Assembly: GCA_963691655.1 (NCBI GenBank)
Contig: OY829329.1
Coordinates: 69,146,822-69,210,821 of the forward strand
Origin: Toxonevra muliebris
Taxonomy: Eukaryota; Arthropoda; Insecta; Diptera; Pallopteridae
Direction: 5' to 3'
Length of the DNA stretch: 64,000 bases
The first letter of the stretch is position 1. Each line of letters starts with the position of its first letter. The position numbers were made by a program, and so were the translations under genes. This document shows positions 56,259 through 64,000 of this stretch, piece after piece. The notes below the pieces were generated by a model, which had not been told where the DNA came from, did not search any database, and saw nothing but the letters and a program-made list of their open reading frames with translations.

Positions 56259-58971
56259 TAATAGTGCAGCAAAGATATTTTTACTTTGCACAAATCACGT
56301 TAAATTTCTCTTTGGAGTGCTTTATTTCCCACTGGGTAGTAGTAGTCACGGAAAAACATACACACACAAGCGCCTAAGTGCCTGCTTTATGCTTCGTACA
56401 TACTTTGGTAGCATAAATATAATGATAATAATAACGTTATGCCATTTAATTTCAACAGCCATCATCTATTTGCAAATAAATAGTTGAGTGCTTCCTACTG
56501 CTTGCAATTTTCGCTTATTTTCTTATTCTCTTTTTAATTAAATTATAAATACTTAGAACAACGACATTGCTTAGCAGGCACCTACTCACAGTAGACCATC
56601 GCCTCGTATATGCACTCAAGTTTAAATTTAGTTTTACCTGAAAAGAAAAAAAAGAGAAAAAAAAATTAAATAAACCATTATTAATTTAAAATACAAATAA
56701 CAATTTGTAATTTATCTTCACTATTATAATTAAATTTAATTTAGTGTTTTATTGTAATTATTACATACTATACACACACACAAACACATAGTCATATACT
56801 TACATTCTCATATAATTAACATTAAAATAAATAACACCATTCTCAAGAATTATTATCAGCTTCAGTCATTTTAATATCATTATCATTACCGTTATCATTT
56901 TCATTACTTTCAATTATTCTTATGTCTGTATGTATGTATGACTGTATTTGCGCCCATGTCCTGTCCTTACCCGTCTACTCTTTACATACCGGATTTCAAG
57001 AATAATTTCTCTACTGCTTTTGCTTGTTTAATTTTCATTTTGTCTTCGTCCTTTCACTTGCAGACGAGAAACCACAATTTAAGTCATGTCCTTATGTTTT
57101 GCATGCATGTGATTGTGAGTGTGTGTATATATAAATTAGAAGGTAATGCTTACGACATACGTTTTCATGTATAAATTTCTACATTTAGATAGATAGAAAT
57201 TGTCATAATTTCATTTTGCTAAATTAAACGACAAAGGCGGTGAAAAATGCTTGGGGCAGTTTTATTTTTGCTATTTTTAAATATACATAATTTTTAGTAT
57301 AAATTTTATTAGCTATTTCTAAATATAGATTCATCATTTTTAAGTATATTATAATTAATTGAAGATTTATTTTAAACTTTTCGAAAGGGAGAAAAGATTT
57401 TGGTATTTAAAAAAAAAAACATTAACTTAATATTTCTCAATATTTACGTAATTTTAATAACTTTTTTTAATATTTTTCCATTAAACTGTTCAAATAAAAA
57501 ATACAAAAACTATGAAAAACTCACTTAGTAGGTTGGTCCATAAAAACTTTATACTTTATGGTTTTAAAAAATTAAAGTTTTTGCTTTGTTTTAGAAGCAG
57601 AACAGAAAAACTATTTATTCTCACTTGCACTATTCATTTGCACCTTCCAAGTAGCATAGTAAATGATTTTCGCAAATATTTTCTTCAACAATTTCTCAGT
57701 ATATGTGTATATTCTGTAATATATTCCTTATTCCTCCGTCCATTTATAGTTCAACCACTTAATTTCACAAAAGTAAGCAGCAAACTCAACTTTCTACAGC
57801 TTCACACATAAATCAAAGCTTTTCAAACATTGAAACTTTCAAGAACGTAAATATTTTTCGGTTATATAAGTTAGAAAATTAAATTATTTCTTTCTACAAA
57901 ATGAAAATATTTTTAGTTAATTTTAATTTAATTAGTTGTGTGCTTAGTATTTCTTCTCTTCTATATTTTTGTTTTTTTTTTTTTTTGTTTTCTGCTTAAA
58001 AATTCCACTCTTCTATTGAAAAGGCATAAATTCTTTTTGTTTTCCAGTAAAAGTTTTCAACTCTTGAAACTTACAATTTCTTTTGAAATAAATTTGAGTG
58101 TTGTTTGGCAAAAATTCTTTCTTTTTTTTCGCATAGTTTTCATATTATAAGCAAATTTTCTTTTTCTTTTTTTTGCTTTTAGGTTGGTATTTTTCTAAAA
58201 CTGTTTTCTTCTCTTTTGATAATAAAACAATTTCCAATTTCATTGGAAAATTATTTTCAATAACATTTTATTTAATTGGTTACGGGATTTTATAATTGCT
58301 TAAGCAGTTTTAAATTCAAAAATTCCAATTTCATTTTTTGTAAACAAATAAGTTTTGATAAATATTTTTGGAGAATTCTATGTTTATACGTTTAGAGCTT
58401 GATTTATTTTAATTTTATTATAAAAGAAATAGATTTTTTGTGTGAATATTGGTTTAAAGTCAACTTTGATGGTTGGTTCTAAAGAAAAAAAAAAAAAAAA
58501 AGTAGCAAAATAAAAATATCGCATATAGAAAAAATTAGTGTGATAAATGCAACCCTGATGCCCAGCAATTATTGATATTTTTTTCAAAATTATCATTAAT
58601 GGCTTGATTTTCAAGAAAATAATCTCAAAAACTGAAGTTACATTAAAAAAAACCAAGAAAAGGCATAAAATTTTTTTATGAAAAATGCAACTCTGTTTGA
58701 CATATTTGAATTTGATCAATATTTAGTTTTGCAGATGGACTTAGGTCTATAGGCCTTCCATAGCACTCAGTCCATTGAATTATTTTTTTTTTTTTAATCT
58801 CATTTAACAATTTCGGTTTTTTAACAAAAATTTCATTCAAAACCCAAAAAAAAAAAAAATCGTCAAGCATTTCGTCTCTATAATTAATTGCGTGATAAAC
58901 ATTTCGACGAAAAAATGCAACTCTGCTTCCTTTGTTAACAGTTCTAAGTAAAAATAAAACCTTGTGTTAGC
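56257..58971. other. AT-rich DNA, mostly featureless
   Basis: Apart from the exon candidate at 56590-56637 it holds CA and ATT-type simple repeats (56773-56790, 56870-56910), poly-A at 58485-58501 and poly-T runs. Frames at 57512 and 58384 have no motif. Confidence 0.5.
56590..56637 (-). CDS. Candidate 48 nt exon (minus strand)
   Basis: Preceded by a long polypyrimidine tract (mirrored in 56640-56670) and acceptor TTTTCAG, followed by donor GTGAGT. Two frames are open: VKLNLNLSAYTRRWST in phase 0, which would join exon a of the pgant2-like gene without a break, or KTKFKLECIYEAMVY in another frame, reaching CE and a TAG just past the donor. Either an internal exon or a terminal exon of an unknown gene; chance is also possible for so short a stretch. 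Confidence 0.25.
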
Positions 58972-59735
58972 ACAGAATATTCAATCACGCATTTCAGCGA
59001 AGCTGTGTGAGAATAATTTGTTGTTGTTGTAAAATATAACGAAGCATTTCGCCGTAGTTGGACATTTGAGCGAAAATGTCAGAGAGAGAGAGATTTGAAC
59101 GAAAATAGCAGAGTGAGAGATTTGACCGAAAATGACAGAGAGAGAGAGAGAGAGAGAGTTTTGTGATATTCTGCGAATAGTCAAAAAAAAAAAAAAAACT
59201 CACACACACATACTGCAATTTTTCCTGGTATGCATGTGCAATTAAGCATGTATGTATGAGTGAACGAAGTAAATAAACTCGTCGAGATTTATCATATATC
59301 AACGAGTTCGCTGAGCTCGCTCTCGTCGAAATCTGCGAATTGTCAAAAAAAAATCTCACACACACATTGCAATTGTATGCAAGTGCAATTAAGCATATAT
59401 GTATGAGTGAACGAAGTAAGCGAAAATGCCAAAGAGAGAGAGAGAGAGAGTTTTGTGATATTCTGCGAATTGTAAAAAAAAACAAAAACTCACACACATA
59501 TATTGCAATATTTCGTGGTATGCATGTGCAATTAAGCACGTATGTATGAGTGAATCTCATCGAAATTTATCATACATCAACGAGTTCGCTGAGCACGCTC
59601 TCGTTGAAAAAACTCATTTACTCATTACTCGCTGAAGTATGCTACATCATTGTTCCATATGAATGCGTTATTTACAACAACTCAGAGATGAAAAACTTGT
59701 TTGCTCTCTACACATTTTCGCTTTAAAATATTTTA
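58972..59735 (+). repeat. Family F element with internal triplication
   Basis: Left end CACGCATTTCAGCGAAGCTG, right end ACACATTTTCGCTTTAAA. A segment of about 115 bp (TTTTGTGATATTCTGCGAAT, CACACACA, TGCAATT, ATGAGTGAACGAAGTA) appears three times, from about 59158, 59330 and 59452. GA runs at 59139-59157 and 59433-59448. Confidence 0.75.
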
Positions 59736-60743
59736 CTCCAAATTCCCTATATTCAATGCATTTCAATATATTTAGATTTTTTTTTTTTTTTGCTAGATTT
59801 TTTATACCTCTATGAAAACTCAATAAGAAAAAGAAGATTTTTGAAAAACTAAGTGGAAAAAAAGTTTATTTTACTAAAATGAAAAATGAGTAGTGCAAAA
59901 ACTTTTGCATAAAATAAAATATGCAAAAAGAAAATATTCAAGTTTTAAAGCTACACTGAAAGCAAAACAGCAGTAGAAATAATAAAAAAAAAAAATAAAA
60001 ATAAATAAGCAAAGCAAAGAACCAAACGGGTGCGTAAAATGCAAAAGTAGAAAATGTTCTGACAGCTCAACAGGCAGCAGGCGCTATACCCAATACGCGC
60101 ACAAAACATTGAAATGCAATAAAAAAATTAAAAGGACATGGCAAAAAAGAAAAAATGAAAATTACGATTTTCCCACATTTTTTTTTCTATCGCTGAAAGT
60201 TGAAACAGTAACTAGTAGCTGGAAAAATAAATAGCATAAATCCGCTTTGAATTTTACTCACAAAAGAATTTTAAAATAGACAGTAAAGTGCTTAAAAAAT
60301 TAAATCTCGAACAAAAAAAATTCAATATACAAAATTCTACTTTCGAAAAAAAAAAAAATGGAATTATTAAATTTTTAAAATAAGTTTTGGTAATTTTTAA
60401 TTTTAATAAAAGTGTTTTAAAATTGTTTTTCAGCCTTGATAATAATCAAACTAAAAGCGATTTTAAATTTAATAGTCAACTTTTGACATATTTTTGTACC
60501 GTATAAATGTCAAAAAGCCGGCGATTAAATATAAAATTACTTTAAGTTGGATTACTAGTGAGTGTCTGTTAGTTTGCCTGTCTCCATGCTCAAAATAAAA
60601 TAAAAATTATTTTATTTTAATATGAAATGTGCTCAAAGCATCTCGAATAACATTAAGCAAATAAGTATGGAAGAAATATGAGACATTACGATGATATCGC
60701 TGACGCAGATTCTATGAAAAACTAGAGTTGCCAACTGATTTCT
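59736..60743. other. AT-rich spacer
   Basis: A-rich and T-rich runs; no gene or dispersed repeat recognised. Confidence 0.5.
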
Positions 60744-60866
60744 AAAGGCAAATTCGTTGACCGAGTGCCGCAACCTCTTTTCGTTTTTTATTTGTATGAA
60801 GTGCTCTCTTAAATTTAGAGTTTAAAAACTTCAATAAAAGAAAACGATAAGAGACTTCGTGTTCGT
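60744..60866. repeat. Family A element, decayed
   Basis: AAAGGCAAATTCGTTGACCG, GAGTGCCGCAACCTC, TGTATGAAGTGCTCTC, AACTTCAATAAAAGAAAACG. The right terminus is eroded. Followed at 60880 by a lone arm of the 36.5 kb hairpin element. Confidence 0.65.
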
Positions 60867-60980
60867 TACTCAACAACAACAAATTTTTAACAGCATGCAA
60901 TAAATAATTGCTTGTGGAGACGGGGTGTCAGGGGGTGACAAGCTAAAGACAAGCTCTCTTTTTCTCTCTATAGTACCAAG

Positions 60981-61843
60981 CAGTGATGGGAAAGTAAGTA
61001 CAATTGTACCTTTTTGCAAACTACAAGGTACATTAAGTACAATTGTCACATTTCAGATACAGTTTGTTATTGGCCGAAACAAATTAAGTACCTACTTAAA
61101 TTTAACTTGCCAAAATACTGTATTAGTCAACTTCAAAGATCTCAGCTCTGTTATTTCTGATTACAAAGGAAAAATATAATACAAAAAAAAAAAAAAAAAA
61201 CTTAAATCGGAAAAAGCTTATTGAAACCGTAAGGACTTAAGTGAAAAGAAGGTTTTAGAAATTTAGCAACAATTTTCTGTAATGTAACAATGTGGTGAAA
61301 ACTTTTCTTATGAAAATAATAATCCAATTTAGAAAGTTTTTTTTTCCTTATGTATGTTTCCCTTTATAAAAGGTAATAACCATACACAAATAAAGTTTGG
61401 CTGAAAAATTTTGAAAAATTGAAAATTAGAATCGAAATTCTGGGGTCCTTAGATATTTTCAGATCTAAAAATTTGTTTACCCCTTATGTTTCGCTAGATG
61501 AGTAAAAAAAAAAATACTCGCCGGTCTTAGTTTCGGATTTGTCGTGTCCTAAAAATTTTAACACTAATGTATTTCCTTCGTGGAAAGCTTAAATTCGTAG
61601 AATGCTTATTAATCGAGTTATTTAAAAGTTCCAAATAAAAAAATTCATCCTATATAAATTGTAGGGATTTTATGTTTTATTATGCTTGTTTACTTTTTTT
61701 TTAATTGTTGGCTTTCAAATGAAAATAAAATTTCCTATAAAAACGATAAACTAATGAACTATATTATTTTAAGTACATTCATGCTCATTTAGGTACATTT
61801 TTTTGATACATTCGGTACAATTTGAAAATTCCTCCACTCACTG
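60981..61843 (+). mobile_element. hAT-like non-autonomous element
   Basis: 863 bp. Left CAGTGATGGGAAAGTAAGTA then CAATTGTACC; right, read inward, CAGTGAGTGGAGGAATTTTC then AAATTGTACC. CAGTG-type ends fit the hAT superfamily. Flanking 8-mers GTACCAAG and GTATCAAA agree at 6 of 8. No transposase frame. Confidence 0.65.
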
Positions 61844-62128
61844 GTATCAAATTCAAGCATCTCTCTCTCTCTCTCGGTAGTATCCAGCTCAAGCATCTCT
61901 CTCTTCTTAATATCAAACTCAAGCATCTCTCTCTCTCTTTCGGTAATATCCAGTACACGCATTTCTCTCTCGGTAGTATCAAGCTCAAGCATCTCTCTCT
62001 CTCTCGGTAGTATCAAGCTCAAGCATCTCTCTCTCTCGGTAGCATCAAGCTCAACAGTCTCTCTTTATTCTTCTCTTTCGATAGTATCAAACTCAACAGT
62101 CTCTCTTTTTTCGCCTCTTTCGATAGAA
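61844..62128. repeat. ~30 bp minisatellite
   Basis: About nine units of GGTAGTATCAAGCTCAAGCA plus CTCTCTCTCTC with length variation in the CT part. A related stretch before the hAT-like element (60940-60980, AGCTCTCTTTTTCTCTCTAT, AGTACCAAG) suggests that the element landed in the array. Three open frames in 61785-62022 are repeat shadows. Confidence 0.85.
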
Positions 62129-63493
62129 ACAATCATCAGCAAAGAGAACCATTTATGTGACCGATCTAATTGGGTTTAATTTGAACTAGTAAGATTCCCC
62201 CGCAAGCAAATTTTTACCCCTTAACCTCAAGCAATAATCAATGGTTGTTCATCTGAAATCTTAAACAATTCCATGCCATTTCACCACCTCATTTCGAAAC
62301 ACCATTCCTGAAAATGTGAACACCTGTAAAACGAACGTTGTAGCAATTTAAGATTATTGATAATATTTGCTACTTAAAATGCATACTACATTGACTTGTT
62401 TCCTACTTCGGCTAAATAATATTAACATTATTGAGAAGAGAATACTTTAAAATTTCTACCTAAAAAAAAAACAAAAAAAAGAAAACAAGGAAAATAAAAT
62501 TTAGAAAAAAAGGAAATAAAATAAAAAAATAAGCAAACACTACTCAATGACTTGGCAGTTAGAGGAGCGAAGTATCTCCTTAACACTTTTGGCAGCACCA
62601 AATAAAGTACAACATGATTATATAATTGTATTTCTGCTTGTACTGCTTCTTTTTCTTATTCTTTTGCGATATGATACTCTTCAATAAACTTTTAGGAATT
62701 CAAAACATGAACACACTAAAAAAAAACAAACTGCTCGAAGCATAAATTCTTTACTTCGTACCTAAAAAATGGTTAAATTTTTCGTTTTCTTGAAGCAAAT
62801 TTCTATACATCTTCACTGCCACATTGAAAACGCGTAGTGGCGCTGCTTTCTCTTATCCCCTCTCACTAGCATTTACTTACTTACTTACTTATCTACACTT
62901 TCAAACGCAATTTTCATGTAAAATTTATTTCGTTGCTTTTTTCTTCTTCCTATTTTGTTTGTTGTTGGTTGGTTTCTAGTTTGAATGTCATGCTGTGCAT
63001 CCCTTTACTACTCTTCAACCACCTTCATTCACTTTAAACGTAGCAGAGAATATTATCGATGATTTTTAATATTGTTAATGGATGTGATGGCGGTATATAT
63101 ATATTGATTCATTCATGTCAGTATATATTTTTGATATTCTTTCATGTACATAAAATATCATACGACTTGTTAATGTATTGATATGATATCATTTGATCAT
63201 AATGATGTGTGTGTGTATGTGTGTGTGTGTGTGTATGTTTGTATGTGTATTTGAACATATACCATACATATTTCTCTGAGCTCATGTCTGCAAAACGAAA
63301 ATTTATGAGGTGAAAATTTCTAATTGATGAATAAATAACACAAATTTATGTGCTATTTAGGGTGTAAAGAAACTTTTTTATTTTTTAATATTTTCATTTC
63401 TCATTTCTTAGTTTTTTGATTTTCTTTAAAGTCCCAGTTGATAAAAGTTTAAACTAAAAAATATTCCATTGCAAATGTGTGTTGAATGGCCGC
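62129..63493. other. AT-rich spacer with TG microsatellite
   Basis: TTAC run at 62876-62891, TATATATA at 63095-63104, TG run at 63206-63235. No gene. Confidence 0.55.
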
Positions 63494-64000
63494 TTGAGTA
63501 AGAGCGCACATTTACATACACAATATTCTTCTCTTCCCGCGTGTTCGATTACCAACAATTCTATACTGTTTGAATGTTAAAATGCAACTACTCTACTGTT
63601 AAACGATTCTGTAATGTTAAATGATTCTGCTCTGTTAAACGATTCTGTACTGTTAAATAAGAAAACTTCACTACTGTAAAACAATTTCGTACTTGTTTAC
63701 TGTTAAACGAATGATAAATGCAAAAACTGCTCTATTGTTAAAGATTCTGTACTGTTAAACAATTTATATACTGTTAAATGATTCTGCACTGTTAAACGAT
63801 TCTGAATGTTAAATAAGAAAACTTCACTACTGTAAAACAATTTCGTACTTGTTTACTGTTAAACGAATGTTAAATGCAAAAACTGCTCTATTGTTAAAGA
63901 TTCTGTACTGTTAAACAATTTATATACGGTTAAATGATTCTGCACTGTTAAACGACTCTGAATGTTAAATGAGAAAACTTCTCTACTGTTAAACAATTCT
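63494..64000 (+). repeat. Family J element: leader plus higher-order tandem array (runs off window)
   Basis: Leader GCACATTTACATACACAATA, CTTCCCGCGTGTTCGATTAC, CAACAATTCTAT as at 20525. The array is made of ACTGTTAAACGATTCTG-type monomers grouped in a 156 bp higher-order unit: GAAAACTT recurs at 63661, 63817 and 63973, and the 63661 and 63817 units are nearly identical. Confidence 0.88.

Noticed and set aside
61785..62022. Frames reading LELDTTEREREM-type repeats
   Set aside because: Translated 30 bp minisatellite, open on both strands.

Overview
The window is eukaryotic nuclear DNA, very AT-rich, full of simple repeats and short non-autonomous transposons. The only clear host gene encodes an insect-type GalNAc-transferase. 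I read the source as a higher dipteran (brachyceran fly; a tephritid-like genome fits, but the genus cannot be fixed from the sequence). Bacterial features (operons, ribosome binding sites, CRISPR, att sites) are absent.

Gene content. On the minus strand, six coding exons between 28376 and 39565 splice cleanly (all GT-AG, phases agree, no stop) into 657 codons plus a stop. They encode the stem, the GT-A catalytic domain and the C-terminal ricin-type lectin domain of a polypeptide GalNAc-transferase of the T2 class (Drosophila pgant2-like). The first exon or exons, carrying the start codon and Golgi membrane anchor, are not recognised. They lie either upstream (higher coordinates, possibly beyond 64000) or in short exons I cannot prove; one 48-base candidate is at 56590-56637. 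A tandem array, several MITEs and other repeats sit inside the 6.3 kb intron, and a decayed hAT-like insertion sits in the last intron.

Everything else is repeats. About a dozen dispersed families recur on both strands. Most carry inverted termini, GAGAG/CTCTC runs and no coding capacity. I label them A to M. A is a fold-back element (at least nine places). B has termini reading GAGAGAGCCGA. C is a roughly 115 bp MITE (five copies). D and M are linked elements around 34.8, 41.4, 44.2, 46.6 and 55.0 kb. E begins GGCCACCTATACAT. F has termini reading TTTCAGCGAAAATGTG. G is a short GAGA-rich repeat. H has about 45 bp termini. I has an internal tandem array of about 130 bp units. J has an internal array of 18 bp units organised into a 156 bp higher-order repeat. 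K is a 320 bp MITE. L is a 47/49 kb repeat. There is one nearly full-length mariner/Tc1-type element (42510-43844, TA target duplication, TIRs, dead transposase) with a 76 bp palindromic MITE inserted in it. There are also hAT-like elements with a GGTACATTTTT minisatellite core.

Layout: 1-20.4 kb repeats A, B, H, I, K and MITEs; 20.4-24.9 kb J array, E, C, F, B; 25-28.4 kb low-complexity and probable 3' UTR; 28.4-39.6 kb the gene; 39.6-44.7 kb M, E, mariner, D; 44.7-55 kb A, D, L, H, G; 55-64 kb A, F, hAT-like elements, minisatellites and a second J array running off the end. I found no tRNA, rRNA or known small RNA gene. No new protein-coding system is supported. The unusual material is the architecture of the repeat families.
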